From the NCBI GenBank assembly GCA_902799245.1, contig CADBZY010000011.1:1-64000 (forward strand): a DNA stretch of 64,000 nt, given 5' to 3'. A model generated the notes under the pieces. It did not search any database, was not told where the DNA came from, and saw only the letters and a list, made by a program, of their open reading frames with translations. This stretch comes from an uncultured Ruminococcus sp. (GTDB lineage: Bacteria > Bacillota > Clostridia > Oscillospirales > Acutalibacteraceae). Both the position numbers and the translations under genes were made by a program. The stretch's first letter is position 1. Each line of letters begins with the position of its first letter. Shown piece after piece: positions 1-7,727 of this stretch.

Positions 1-297
1 TTCCGGCGTGACTTCACCTGTGACAAAGCTCTGGTACCCGTGGTAGGCGACATTCCCGCCGAGTTTGCCGAACCGTCGCTTGGTGTCCATCATGCACTGA
101 TAGGCTCTCTGTTTCGGGCAGTTGATGGCTGAAACATACATTCGCTGGTCAGTCTTCCGGTCGTTCTCCGCATAACGAATCGCTTTCCATAAATCATCGT
201 CCAAGAATCGCTTGTCGATAGTCTTGTCGGGATTTTCAGCATAGTCAATCACGTCTTTCAATCTCGACTTGACTGGCCAAAATCCGGTACTTGCCAT
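1..297 (-). CDS. Relaxase/mobilization nuclease, N-terminal fragment
   Basis: This gene runs off the left edge, so only about 99 N-terminal residues are visible. They start MASTGFWPVKSRLKDV and carry the block AYHGYQSFVTGEVTPE, which is typical of MobA/VirD2-type relaxases of Firmicute mobilizable elements. Such enzymes nick the element's origin of transfer and pilot the strand into a recipient. The ATG at 297 lies inside the end of mobC, so the two genes overlap by about 40 nt and are probably translationally coupled. The catalytic tyrosine and the rest of the HUH core cannot be judged because most of the gene lies outside the window. Confidence 0.85.
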   Translation of the reverse strand, partial: MASTGFWPVKSRLKDVIDYAENPDKTIDKRFLDDDLWKAIRYAENDRKTDQRMYVSAINCPKQRAYQCMMDTKRRFGKLGGNVAYHGYQSFVTGEVTPE

Positions 298-614
298 GCT
301 GCCGCCTCCTTCCGTATCTGCGTTGCTGTTTGCTTTGGCGGTTCTGTAACCGCTTGGTGGATTTCGTCGAACAGTTGTAATGCTGCCGTTTCCGTTGCCG
401 GAGACAAGCTCCGGTTGAGCAACTCGCTGAGCTTTGCATTGAAGCTGTAAAAGCTATCAGGGACAGCAGCTCTCGGCACAAATCCCAATGCCCGCTTGCG
501 GATATATTCTGCGGTAGACAAACCGCAGCTTCTTGCCAAATCTTCAATCTTCTGTTTCTCCTGCGGAGACACTCGGAGGTACAAACGCTCCTGCTTTTCT
601 TTCCTCTCCTTCAC
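258..614 (-). CDS. mobC: MobC-like plasmid mobilization relaxosome protein
   Basis: This 118-residue protein has an N-terminal ribbon-helix-helix-like segment (LYLRVSPQEKQKIEDLAR, then GLSTAEYIRKRAL) followed by a helical C-terminal half, as in MobC accessory proteins that bind the transfer origin and help the relaxase open it. Translation probably starts at a GTG at 614, preceded by a purine-rich GAAGGG about 6 nt upstream. It sits directly before the relaxase gene, the standard arrangement. The non-coding GGCAC-rich region just upstream is a plausible binding target. The family call is firm; the DNA target is inferred. Confidence 0.8.
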   Translation of the reverse strand: MKERKEKQERLYLRVSPQEKQKIEDLARSCGLSTAEYIRKRALGFVPRAAVPDSFYSFNAKLSELLNRSLSPATETAALQLFDEIHQAVTEPPKQTATQIRKEAAAWQVPDFGQSSRD

Positions 615-764
615 AAAAATCCCTTCTTTCTGTCAGATGCGGGGTTAGGGGTGTCCCTTAAATCCGGAACTTGCCGTACAAGTTCCCTGCTTGCTACAGT
701 GTGAGACGCGCCCTTTCCTCGAATTTCTCTCGTTCCCCATTCCTTGACAAATCCATTCTTTCCA

Positions 765-924
765 ATGGCACGGAAAACCTGCGTTTCCGGCACGCTTTTT
801 TCAAAAGTGGCACGAAATCAGGGCAATTCCGGCACAGAACTTTTTCAAGGGAACTTTTTTCACGTGCCAGAATCAGTCTTTTTTGGCACAACTCCGTGCC
901 ATTTTCGCCCGATTTTGGCACGGA
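765..924. repeat. Cluster of eight GGCAC motifs, possible oriT or regulatory site
   Basis: Between mobC and the tnpV-like gene, GGCACG or GGCACA occurs at 767, 789, 809, 831, 885 and 917, and the reverse complement at 863 and 895. One pair (885-889 with 896-900) forms a perfect short hairpin. The position directly upstream of mobC and the relaxase is where the transfer origin of such elements usually lies. The assignment as oriT is inference; the motif count is read directly from the sequence. The last part overlaps the unusual 3' end of the tnpV-like gene. Confidence 0.5.
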
Positions 925-1334
925 AGATAAAAGGGCGCGGAAGTCGGTTGATTCGATCTCCACACCCTTGTCCGGCTACGCGAAGATGATTTCCTACTGT
1001 CAATGTTGTTCATCTTCTGTACCCATAGCATTTGGTTTTCGGCTTTGAGCTGTTCGGTGACACCTTCCTGCTCGGCAAGTGCCGTTACTGCCCGAAAATA
1101 GAAATCCGTTGCCCGTTTGTCTATATCCGCGAGATAGGAATGCAGCTTTCCGCTGGTCAACAGATTGGTGTAGTGTACCTGCTTGTGATGCCTGATATAA
1201 GCCAAATGCTGTCTACCCCAAGTGCCTATTGCTTCGGTGGATTCTTCTTCCTGCAGCAGCAACAAATTCGGGAGAAGGTAGTCTCCGTGCCGTGAATAAG
1301 TGCCGCCCATTTCTTCAAAAATTGTCTGAATCAT
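873..1334 (-). CDS. tnpV: TnpV-like transposon-encoded protein with altered C-terminus
   Basis: The first 110 or so residues match TnpV, a small protein of unknown role found on Tn4451-type and related Firmicute elements. Recognisable blocks are IFEEMGGTYSRHGDYLLPNL, YTNLLTSGKLHSYLADID and EGVTEQLKAENQMLWVQKMN. A normal TnpV ends soon after this point; here about 40 unrelated basic residues follow and run into the GGCAC repeat cluster. That suggests a frameshift or a recombination breakpoint near position 1000. An ATG at 1334 with AGGAAC upstream is the likely start. Whether the protein still works is unknown. Confidence 0.65.
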   Translation of the reverse strand: MIQTIFEEMGGTYSRHGDYLLPNLLLLQEEESTEAIGTWGRQHLAYIRHHKQVHYTNLLTSGKLHSYLADIDKRATDFYFRAVTALAEQEGVTEQLKAENQMLWVQKMNNIDSRKSSSRSRTRVWRSNQPTSAPFYLPCQNRAKMARSCAKKD

Positions 1335-1388
1335 TTTTTGTTCCTGCCTTTCTACTAAGTTTGGTTCCTTTTTGTGAATATTCCTCTC

Positions 1389-1623
1389 CGTGACGGTGCG
1401 TGTCGATGTTTTGATTTTTTACCTACTCTCTAAAACATCGTCACGACCGTCACGGATCGACACGCCTCTCGTATTTTGTCCTGTTATTATGATTATAATT
1501 CTGATTTATGCTATATATCCTCATAATTATCCATCAAAAATGTGAATATTTCTACCCGTGACGATGCGTGTCGATGGTGACGATGTTTTTGACACCCCCT
1601 CATCGACACGCATCATCGTCACG
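1389..1623. repeat. Inverted CGTGACGRTGCGTGTCGATG repeats, possible element replication origin
   Basis: A 20-nt motif, CGTGACGGTGCGTGTCGATG, occurs at 1389-1408 and, with one change, at 1557-1576. A near copy in inverted orientation lies at 1601-1623, and a looser inverted copy, split into CCGTCACG and ATCGACACG, at 1448-1464. Each direct copy can therefore pair with an inverted partner into a long hairpin. The block starts immediately downstream of the RepA-like ATPase gene and occupies the 290-nt gap before tnpV. It could be an iteron-type origin or a strong stem-loop ending the ATPase transcript; the sequence alone does not decide. Confidence 0.5.
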
Positions 1624-1624
1624 C

Positions 1625-2773
1625 TCAGGTCTGGTTTAGCGCCAATTCCACCACTCGACCGGAATGACTTCGCCTGTTCTGGTAACGAATGCCGTATTCG
1701 TTCCAAAGCCGTCCGGCATTGACATTCAGCTTCATGGTGAGTGCATTGGCTTTCAGGTTTACGCCGAGGAAATCGCACAGTTCTGTGGGGCTTCCCTGCC
1801 ATTTCGGGCAGTCTGGCGTGATGTGCTTGGCAATCTCCACAAGAAGCGGTTCGGGCGGTTCCTTCCACAGTTCCACTTCGGCTTTCACCAATTCCCATGT
1901 CAGGTTTTCCGCGTTCCGGACGAGCTCCAGTCGCTGGTCTTGCTGATCTCTGCCTGAAATATCCAGTGTCGCTTTGTTTGACGTTCGTTTCTCTTTTTGG
2001 AGAATAAAAGCTCCGTCAGCCGCGCCGAGCAATCCGTTGGTACCGGAGATCATATCGAAGGAATCATCGGATTTTTGCTTTCGCGTGTGGTGAACGAGGA
2101 TGATGCACACGCCCGTTTTCTCGGCTATTTCTTTCATCGCCGCGATGAATTCGTAATCCCTCTGGTAGCTGTAATCGGAGCCGACGTCACGAACCTTTTG
2201 CAGCGTGTCAATGATGATCAGGCGCGTGTCTCGGTGTCGGTTGATGAAGCCCTGAATCTGTTCGCACAGTCCGTCGCCCAAGTGGTGGGAGTTCACCGCG
2301 AAGTGAAGATTGTCTGTCGTTTCCGTTCCGAACATCTTGTACATTCGCCTTTGCAGTCGGCAGTAATCATCCTCCAGTGCGAAGTACAGGACGGTACTTT
2401 GTCTGACGGGGAACTGCTTCCAGAGCGGAATGCCCGTGCTGACGTGGTAGGCAAGCTGTGCCATCAGGAAGCTCTTGCCCAACTTCGGCGCTCCGACGAA
2501 AAGATACACGCCGGAATTGAGCAGGCCTTCCACAATCGGCGGTTTCAAGCCGTAAACCGAATTATATAGCTCGTTCATCGTGATTGTGTCAACATATTCC
2601 TCGTCAAAGTCCAGATTCTGATAATCAAAATCAAAATCATTTTCATAATTTGCTTCAAAACTATTGCATTTCTCGCCATAATCGGTTATACTATTACCGT
2701 GTTCGTTATTTGACTGCTCTTCATCTGCGCCAACAGATGGGTTAAGAGCGGTCATTTCTTTTTGTTCCATCAT
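1625..2773 (-). CDS. RepA-like AAA family ATPase (hexameric helicase fold)
   Basis: This 382-residue protein has an acidic low-complexity N-terminus of about 75 residues and then a RecA-like ATPase domain. The Walker A is GAPKLGKS, the Walker B region is RLIIIDTL, and a sensor-like block reads CIILVHHTRK. This matches the AAA_25/RepA group of plasmid replicative helicases encoded by many integrative elements. The C-terminal 100 residues resemble a small winged-helix region (SPTELCDFLG). The ATG at 2773 overlaps the stop of the upstream gene and is preceded by GAGAGGTGA. A role in replicating the excised element is inferred from family and context. Confidence 0.8.
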   Translation of the reverse strand: MMEQKEMTALNPSVGADEEQSNNEHGNSITDYGEKCNSFEANYENDFDFDYQNLDFDEEYVDTITMNELYNSVYGLKPPIVEGLLNSGVYLFVGAPKLGKSFLMAQLAYHVSTGIPLWKQFPVRQSTVLYFALEDDYCRLQRRMYKMFGTETTDNLHFAVNSHHLGDGLCEQIQGFINRHRDTRLIIIDTLQKVRDVGSDYSYQRDYEFIAAMKEIAEKTGVCIILVHHTRKQKSDDSFDMISGTNGLLGAADGAFILQKEKRTSNKATLDISGRDQQDQRLELVRNAENLTWELVKAEVELWKEPPEPLLVEIAKHITPDCPKWQGSPTELCDFLGVNLKANALTMKLNVNAGRLWNEYGIRYQNRRSHSGRVVELALNQT

Positions 2774-3096
2774 TCCGAGTCACCTCTCATTCCGCTCAAC
2801 GTGACGGTGAGAAGCTGAATATTATTGAGAAGTTCCTCGCTCACGTTTGTTCCGGCTTCAATGCGGTGAAGTTCATCGAGAACCTCGGCAAGCTGATGTT
2901 TCAACGCCTTGAATACTCTCGGATTTCCCTGTACCACCACTTCACGGTTGAGCAATTTGCTGATAATATAATCCTGTTTACTTAGTCCCGACAGTGCCAC
3001 CGCCGTATTGATCTGCTCGTTTTCTTCTGGTGACACTCGGAAGCTTACCATGACATTTCGCCATCGGTTCTTTGGGTCTACTCTCTTAGCTGACAT
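2770..3096 (-). CDS. Ribbon-helix-helix-type mobile element protein
   Basis: I start this 108-residue protein at the ATG at 3096, because AAAGGGG lies 8 nt upstream and the longer reading adds only residues encoded inside the integrase gene. It contains VMVSFRVSPEENEQINTAV and GLSKQDYIISKLL, the pattern of ribbon-helix-helix mobilization or copy-control proteins, followed by a helical tail. It overlaps the integrase end by 11 nt and the RepA-like ATPase start by 4 nt, so the set is translationally coupled. Its specific target is unknown; it may bind the repeat clusters nearby. Confidence 0.6.
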   Translation of the reverse strand: MSAKRVDPKNRWRNVMVSFRVSPEENEQINTAVALSGLSKQDYIISKLLNREVVVQGNPRVFKALKHQLAEVLDELHRIEAGTNVSEELLNNIQLLTVTLSGMRGDSE

Positions 3097-4171
3097 TCTG
3101 ACTACCCCTTTCGATATCCAGTTTGGTAGCCATCTCGCTCTGAGCCGTCGGGAGCATATGCGCGTATCGGTAAGTGATGTCAATGCTTTCGTGTCCCACT
3201 CGGTTGGCAATTGCTACCACGGAGAATCCCATTTCAATCAGGAGCGATACATGAGAATGCCGCAGATCGTGAATTCTGATGCGTTTTACGCCTGTCTGTG
3301 TGCAGCCTCTGTCCATTTCATGGTGCATATAGCTTTTGGTGATTTGAAAGATTCTGTCATCTCCTTCCACTCCGTACAGAGAGTTGATATATTCCTTCAT
3401 TTCTTCTGCGAGAAAATCCGGCATGGAAACAGTGCGGACGCTTTTTGGTGTTTTCGGGTCGGTGATAATATCCTTCTTCTTGATTCGCTGATAGGATTTG
3501 TTGATACGGACGGTTTTCTTTTCAAAATCGAAATCCTCCGGCGTGAGAGCCAGCATTTCGCCCAGTCGTAAACCGCACCAGTAGAGCATTTCAAAGGCGT
3601 AATAGGAAACCGGTTTATCCATCATGGCTTCCGCAAATTGCAGATATTCGGATTTCGTCCAGAATTTCATTTCCTTTGCCTGTTCTTTTCCCATGTTTCC
3701 GACTTTAGCCGCGGGATTGCTTTTGAGATCGTAATACCGCACCGCATGATTGAAAATCGCGCTGAGCTGATTGTGAATGGTTTTCAGATACGTTTTGGAG
3801 AACGCTCTGCCTTTTTCGTCGCGGAAGGAGATCATTTCGTTGTGCCATGCCAGAATATCGGCAGGTCTGATTTCGCTCATCTTCTTGTCCCGGAAATAGG
3901 GCAGAATCTTGTGCTCTACGACGGACACTTTGGTAGTCCATGTGTTTTCCCTGATTTTCTCGCGGAGATCATTCTGATACAGTTCCCAGAATGCGGAGAA
4001 CGTCATATCCAAGTCCGATGTTTTCTGTTGGAGAAATGTGCGTTCCCATTCCTGTGCTTCTCGTTTTGTCTTGAATCCTCGCTTTACTTTGCGGTCGCTT
4101 TCGCCTTTCCAGTTCTTGTAATAGACCGAGACGTACCATGTGTTATTGCTTTTGTTCTTGTAAACAGCCAT
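3086..4171 (-). CDS. int: Tyrosine recombinase/integrase of the element
   Basis: This is a 361-residue tyrosine recombinase of the Tn916/phage integrase type. An AP2-like arm-binding N-terminus (MAVYKNKSNNTWYVSVYY) and a SAM-like core-binding domain precede the catalytic domain. Catalytic residues are visible as Arg202 in CGLRLGE, Lys240 in DPKTPKS, His301 and Arg304 in IHDLRHSH, His327 in RVGHES and Tyr336 in YAHMLP. The ATG at 4171 is chosen because AAGGAGAG stands about 7 nt upstream; a longer frame extends to 4225 without a better site. It overlaps the upstream excisionase-like gene, and the adjacent guaA 3' end is its probable attachment site. Confidence 0.93.
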   Translation of the reverse strand: MAVYKNKSNNTWYVSVYYKNWKGESDRKVKRGFKTKREAQEWERTFLQQKTSDLDMTFSAFWELYQNDLREKIRENTWTTKVSVVEHKILPYFRDKKMSEIRPADILAWHNEMISFRDEKGRAFSKTYLKTIHNQLSAIFNHAVRYYDLKSNPAAKVGNMGKEQAKEMKFWTKSEYLQFAEAMMDKPVSYYAFEMLYWCGLRLGEMLALTPEDFDFEKKTVRINKSYQRIKKKDIITDPKTPKSVRTVSMPDFLAEEMKEYINSLYGVEGDDRIFQITKSYMHHEMDRGCTQTGVKRIRIHDLRHSHVSLLIEMGFSVVAIANRVGHESIDITYRYAHMLPTAQSEMATKLDIERGSQNVS

Positions 4172-4379
4172 CTGACCACTCTCCTTGCTGTGTGGCGGAC
4201 TGTGCGCCATAGAATTTTTCTTCAAAGAATCTTCGGCTGACCTTTCCTGACACAGTGTAGAAGCCTTTTGATCGGAGTTCGGCGTTCAATCGTTGTACGA
4301 TTTTGTAGGCGAACGATTTGGATACCCCGAGACTTTCAGCAATTTCACCTGCGGTCATGACAAGTTTGTTAGCGGACAT
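4143..4379 (-). CDS. Excisionase-like helix-turn-helix protein
   Basis: This 78-residue protein has an N-terminal helix-turn-helix (MTAGEIAESLGVSKSFAYKIVQRLNAEL) of the kind found in element excisionases and MerR-like DNA-binding proteins, and then a short basic tail. The start at 4379 has a strong GAGGAGG. It is the first gene of the leftward operon and overlaps the integrase start, the usual place for a directionality factor that bends DNA and favours excision. The role as Xis is inferred from size, fold and position. Confidence 0.65.
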   Translation of the reverse strand: MSANKLVMTAGEIAESLGVSKSFAYKIVQRLNAELRSKGFYTVSGKVSRRFFEEKFYGAQSATQQGEWSDGCLQEQKQ

Positions 4380-4458
4380 ACATTTACCTCCTCGATAATT
4401 GGAAATTCTGAGATACTTTTGCTTGCTTCATAATTGTATTTAATCTGAAAAACGCGCT

Positions 4459-4598
4459 GTTTAATTAATCTGCTCACGTTCATTAAACACAATTATTTAA
4501 GATACTTTTATTATAAATCATCCTCGTGAAAATGTCAAGTATTTACTGCACAAAGAACTATTATATTTTTGTGATTTTTCTGTTGACAAACATTAAAC
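4459..4598. promoter_or_regulatory. GTTTAAT/ATTAAAC repeats, candidate operators of the XRE repressor
   Basis: The 7-mer ATTAAAC occurs at 4482-4488 and 4592-4598 and in inverted form at 4459-4465. One copy sits in the spacer of the repressor's own promoter and the other two lie downstream of the divergent integrase promoter. This is what one expects for operators of a lysogeny-type switch, but no binding data support it. Confidence 0.4.
4510..4538 (-). promoter_or_regulatory. Consensus promoter for the xis-int-rep operon
   Basis: On the minus strand TTGACA (4538-4533) and TATAAT (4515-4510) are separated by exactly 17 nt, a perfect sigma-A promoter. It faces the excisionase-like gene with a leader of about 125 nt. 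Confidence 0.8.
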
Positions 4599-4612
4599 GC
4601 ACATGCTATACT
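4583..4612 (+). promoter_or_regulatory. Promoter for the XRE repressor gene
   Basis: TTGACA at 4583-4588 and TATACT at 4607-4612 are spaced by 18 nt. It lies back to back with the integrase operon promoter about 45 nt away, so a repressor bound between them could control both. Confidence 0.7.
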
Positions 4613-4638
4613 TATTATATCAAGTGGAGGTGATATCA

Positions 4639-5100
4639 ATGGCAAGCATTGCACAACGAATCAGAAAAATCCGTCTGCTGCGCAAAATGACGCAGCGAGA
4701 ATTGGGATTAGCCTTGGGCTTTACCGACAGAACCTCAGATATTCGTATCGCTCAGTATGAAAACGGTTCCCGAACTCCGAAAGAGCATTACATAGAAGGA
4801 CTGGCTTATGTACTCGGCGTGTCAACCACATCCTTAACGGCTCCTGATGTCAGAGACGACTATGATATGATGCACGTGCTGTTTGAACTGGAAGACAAGT
4901 ACGGTTTCAGAATTAACGAGATCAACGGAACGCTTTGTATCACGGTTGACCCGTTTGCTGCGCCGATCAGCTTTTCGATGCTTCATCACAGATTATCGTC
5001 ATGGAGAAGAGAGTACCTGAGATTACAAAACGGCGAAATAACCCAAGAGGAATACGACCTTTGGCGTTACGAATACCCTGACAGCGACCTCGACCAATGA
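4639..5100 (+). CDS. XRE family transcriptional regulator of the element
   Basis: I start this protein at the ATG at 4639 because GGAGGTGAT precedes it at the right distance; it is then 153 residues long. Residues 1-60 form a Cro/CI-type helix-turn-helix (IAQRIRKIRLLRKMTQREL, then DIRIAQYENGSRTPK). The C-terminal part (EITQEEYDLWRYEYPDSD) resembles the tail of XRE regulators common on Firmicute mobile elements. It is transcribed divergently from the xis-int operon, which suggests it is the immunity repressor that keeps the element integrated. Confidence 0.85.
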   Translation: MASIAQRIRKIRLLRKMTQRELGLALGFTDRTSDIRIAQYENGSRTPKEHYIEGLAYVLGVSTTSLTAPDVRDDYDMMHVLFELEDKYGFRINEINGTLCITVDPFAAPISFSMLHHRLSSWRREYLRLQNGEITQEEYDLWRYEYPDSDLDQ

Positions 5101-5118
5101 CTTTGACACAATGACAAA

Positions 5119-5168
5119 ACTCCCCTTTCGCAGAACTAAGCGTTCATACGAAAGGGGAGTCCCTTTTG
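5119..5168 (+). terminator. Strong intrinsic terminator after the XRE gene
   Basis: ACTCCCCTTTCG (5119-5130) pairs perfectly with CGAAAGGGGAGT (5149-5160) and is followed by CCCTTTT. It ends the repressor transcript and separates the element from guaA. Confidence 0.85.
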
Positions 5169-5276
5169 TATTGAATTTATCGGGAAGAATTATACAAACC
5201 GTATCAAATCAGTATCATTTACCGTTTTGATTCTTCAAAAACCGCGTATTTATGCGGCTTCCGAGGTTTGATTGTC

Positions 5277-5294
5277 TTATTCCCACTCAATCGT
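5277..5294. other. Candidate attachment site at the guaA 3' end
   Basis: The element's integrase end lies directly next to the last codons of guaA (TTATTCCCACTCAATCGT on the plus strand). The 3' end of guaA is an established insertion target of tyrosine-integrase islands. The matching repeat at the far end of the element would lie beyond position 1 and cannot be seen. The same 18 nt occur, inverted, at the end of the second guaA-like gene (15127-15144). Confidence 0.45.
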
Positions 5295-6812
5295 AGCGGG
5301 CGGCTTGCTGGTAATATCGTACACAATGCGGTTGATATGCCCGACCTCGTTGACGATCCGAACGGAAGCGGTTTCCAGAACGTCATACGGAATCCGCGCC
5401 CAGTCGGCAGTCATGAAGTCGGTAGTTCTCACGGCACGGAGGGCTACGGTGTAATCATAGGTTCTCGCGTCGCCCATCACGCCGACAGAACGCATGTCGG
5501 TCAGAACGGCGAAGTATTGATTGATATCTCTATCGAGTCCCGCCTTGGCAATTTCCTCGCGGAAGATCGCATCGGCTTCCCTCAGAATGTTCAGCTTGTA
5601 CTCGGTGATTTCCCCGAGACAGCGAACGGCAAGTCCCGGACCGGGGAAGGGCTGACGGAACACCAGATGCTCTGGAATACCGAGTTCCAGTCCTGCGCGG
5701 CGCACTTCGTCCTTAAAGAGGTAGCGAAGCGGTTCGATGATTTCTTCAAAATCCACATGTTCCGGAAGTCCACCGACATTGTGGTGGCTCTTGATGTTCG
5801 CGGCGTCGCCGGCGCCGCTTTCGATGACGTCGGGGTAAATGGTTCCCTGCACCAGATAATCCACCTTGCCCAGCTTCTTTGCCTCGGCTTCAAATACCCT
5901 GATGAATTCCTCGCCGATGATCTTTCGTTTGCTTTCCGGCTCAACGGCTCCCGCGAGTCTGCCTAAAAATCTGTCCTGCGCGTTGACACGGATCATATTG
6001 ATGTCGAACTGCTCCCTGAATACCTTCTCGACCTCGTCCCCCTCGTTCTTGCGAAGCAGTCCGTTGTCCACGAAAATGCAGGTGAGCTGCTTGCCTACCG
6101 CCTTATGTATCATGACAGCAGCTACGGAACTGTCCACGCCGCCTGAAAGGGCACAAAGCACTTTCTTCTCCCCTATTTTTGCCTTTAATGCTTTTACGGT
6201 CTCCTCAACGAACGATTCCATCGTCCAGTCGCCAGCAGCATGGCAAACGTCATAGAGGAATGCGTGAAGCATCTTGTCGCCTTCTGCGGTATGCTGGACT
6301 TCCAGATGGAACTGCACGGCATACAGTCTGCGCTGCCTGTCTTCCATTGCAGCAACGGGACAGGCGTCGCTGTGTGCCGAAGAAATAAATCCCTCCGGCA
6401 GCATTGCAATGTAATCGGTGTGGCTCATCCAGACTACTGTGTTCTCGGCAACGTCAGCGAAGATTGGCGATGTCTTGTCGGCTGCGATCTGTGTCTTGCC
6501 ATATTCCCTTACGGGAGCGGCTTTGACTTCTCCTCCCAGAAGGTGTGCCATGAGCTGTGCGCCGTAGCATATTCCCAGCACAGGAACACCAAGCTCGAAT
6601 ATTTCTGCCGAATACTTCGGGGATTTATCTTCATACACACTGTTCGGACCGCCCGTAAAGATAATGCCGATATAACCTTCCGATTTTATGGCATCAATGG
6701 AGGTAGTGTAGGGCTTCACCTCGGCATACACACCGAGATCGCGCACACGACGCGCAATCAACTGATTGTACTGCCCGCCGAAATCCAGAACAAGTATCTT
6801 CTGATGTTCCAT
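5277..6812 (-). CDS. guaA: GMP synthase (glutamine-hydrolysing), full length
   Basis: This 511-residue cytosolic enzyme converts XMP to GMP using glutamine and ATP. The class I glutaminase domain (residues 1-190) has the nucleophile Cys82 in GICYGAQ and the His-Glu pair at 169 and 171. The ATP-pyrophosphatase domain has the PP-loop SGGVDSS near 223, and the dimerization domain ends IEWE. The usual FHPEV motif reads FHLEV here. The gene seems to be alone, with a 390-nt upstream gap. An integrase element lies against its 3' end but leaves the reading frame intact. A second GMP synthase without the glutaminase domain lies at 14164-15144. Confidence 0.97.
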   Translation of the reverse strand: MEHQKILVLDFGGQYNQLIARRVRDLGVYAEVKPYTTSIDAIKSEGYIGIIFTGGPNSVYEDKSPKYSAEIFELGVPVLGICYGAQLMAHLLGGEVKAAPVREYGKTQIAADKTSPIFADVAENTVVWMSHTDYIAMLPEGFISSAHSDACPVAAMEDRQRRLYAVQFHLEVQHTAEGDKMLHAFLYDVCHAAGDWTMESFVEETVKALKAKIGEKKVLCALSGGVDSSVAAVMIHKAVGKQLTCIFVDNGLLRKNEGDEVEKVFREQFDINMIRVNAQDRFLGRLAGAVEPESKRKIIGEEFIRVFEAEAKKLGKVDYLVQGTIYPDVIESGAGDAANIKSHHNVGGLPEHVDFEEIIEPLRYLFKDEVRRAGLELGIPEHLVFRQPFPGPGLAVRCLGEITEYKLNILREADAIFREEIAKAGLDRDINQYFAVLTDMRSVGVMGDARTYDYTVALRAVRTTDFMTADWARIPYDVLETASVRIVNEVGHINRIVYDITSKPPATIEWE

Positions 6813-7199
6813 ATTTCATCACATTCCTTTGCAAATAAGTCATGCCAGATAATAAAATATATTTGTAATATTTTACATCAATTCACCCGTAAAATAAAAG
6901 ATGTATTTCAAATAAAGATTCTTCAACATTTGCCTGGAAAAACATGATATAGCAATAAAATCCGCTTCGTGTGTCCATTGAAAAAGGGCAATGTTGACGT
7001 GAATGCCAAATCTAAGGCAGGCGTGTTCCAAGTATTACTTAGCACTTGCCCTTCATACACATACAATCGGACTTTCCGCCAATTCGTTGAACATGCCAGA
7101 CGCACCCAAAAAAGCGGCTCTCGCACGCAGATCATGATGTGACCTCGTTAGCGAAAGCCGCTTACATTTATATCTTATTTTTTTTTGAGACTCATTCAG
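6813..7199. other. Intergenic region upstream of guaA
   Basis: This 387-nt gap has no gene I can support. It holds a bidirectional hairpin at 7112-7163 near its right end and AT-rich sequence next to the guaA start. I looked for a guanine or other purine riboswitch upstream of guaA and did not recognise one. Confidence 0.5.
7112..7178. terminator. Bidirectional hairpin terminator
   Basis: AAGCGGCT (7112-7119) pairs with AGCCGCTT (7156-7163). It is flanked by an A-run on the left and T-rich sequence on the right, so it could end the small anchored-protein transcript coming from the right. Confidence 0.6.
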
Positions 7200-7691
7200 T
7201 TACATTTCCACTTCTGTACCGAATCCATCAGGATTTGTGGTGGGAGTGGTTGCCTTTGTTGTAGTAGTTGTTGTTGTGGCTTTGGTTGTGGTAGTGGCCT
7301 GTGTCGTTGTACTGTTAGCAGCCTTTGAAGTCGTGTTGTTGTTTGCTTTTTTAGTTGTGGTGTTGTTATTTGCATTTTTAGTTGTGGTAGCTGACTTGTT
7401 GGAAGATGAAGTACTTAATGCGGTCGTCGACTCAGTATTGGAAGTAGTTGAATCGGTAGTTTCGTCGTCATCGCCTTCATCAAAGACAATTCCGGATTGT
7501 TCCATAATCTTCTTATGCTCCTCGGCTAATTTCTCGTTCTGCTCCTTCAGCTCGTCAATCTGTTTTTGAAGATTTGCTATTTCTTCATCATAATTCTTTG
7601 AGGAATTACAGCTGCAAAGGAATGCCAAATTTATTACCAGACTGAATGAAATGGTGCCTACAATAATTCTTTTAAATACCTTATTTTTCAT
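7200..7691 (-). CDS. Thr/Asn-rich lipoprotein with DGFGTEVEM tail
   Basis: This 163-residue exported protein begins with a basic n-region and hydrophobic stretch ending in the lipobox-like FLCSC. A predicted coiled coil follows (EEIANLQKQIDELKEQ), then an acidic patch. About 90 residues of Thr, Asn and Ser come next with runs of threonine, probably a wall-spanning linker. The last residues, NPDGFGTEVEM, nearly repeat the tail of the next gene upstream. I do not recognise a function. The conserved tail after a variable linker suggests a recognition or modification signal. The gene is 36 nt downstream of its small partner and probably in the same transcript. Confidence 0.75.
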   Translation of the reverse strand: MKNKVFKRIIVGTISFSLVINLAFLCSCNSSKNYDEEIANLQKQIDELKEQNEKLAEEHKKIMEQSGIVFDEGDDDETTDSTTSNTESTTALSTSSSNKSATTTKNANNNTTTKKANNNTTSKAANSTTTQATTTTKATTTTTTTKATTPTTNPDGFGTEVEM

Positions 7692-7727
7692 AGTGTTCTT
7701 ATCCTTTCGATTGTTAATAAATCCGTA

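Noticed and set aside
611-793. 60-residue minus-strand open frame between mobC and tnpV
   Set aside because: It lies in the GGCAC repeat region, overlaps the mobC start and has no family resemblance.
6923-7135. 70-residue minus-strand open frame upstream of guaA
   Set aside because: Its start overlaps the bidirectional terminator hairpin, it has no ribosome-binding site, and the protein has no recognisable pattern.
7237-7569. Valine-rich plus-strand open frame opposite the Thr/Asn-rich lipoprotein
   Set aside because: It is the reverse-strand shadow of threonine and asparagine codons; the minus-strand reading has signal peptide, lipobox and conserved tail.
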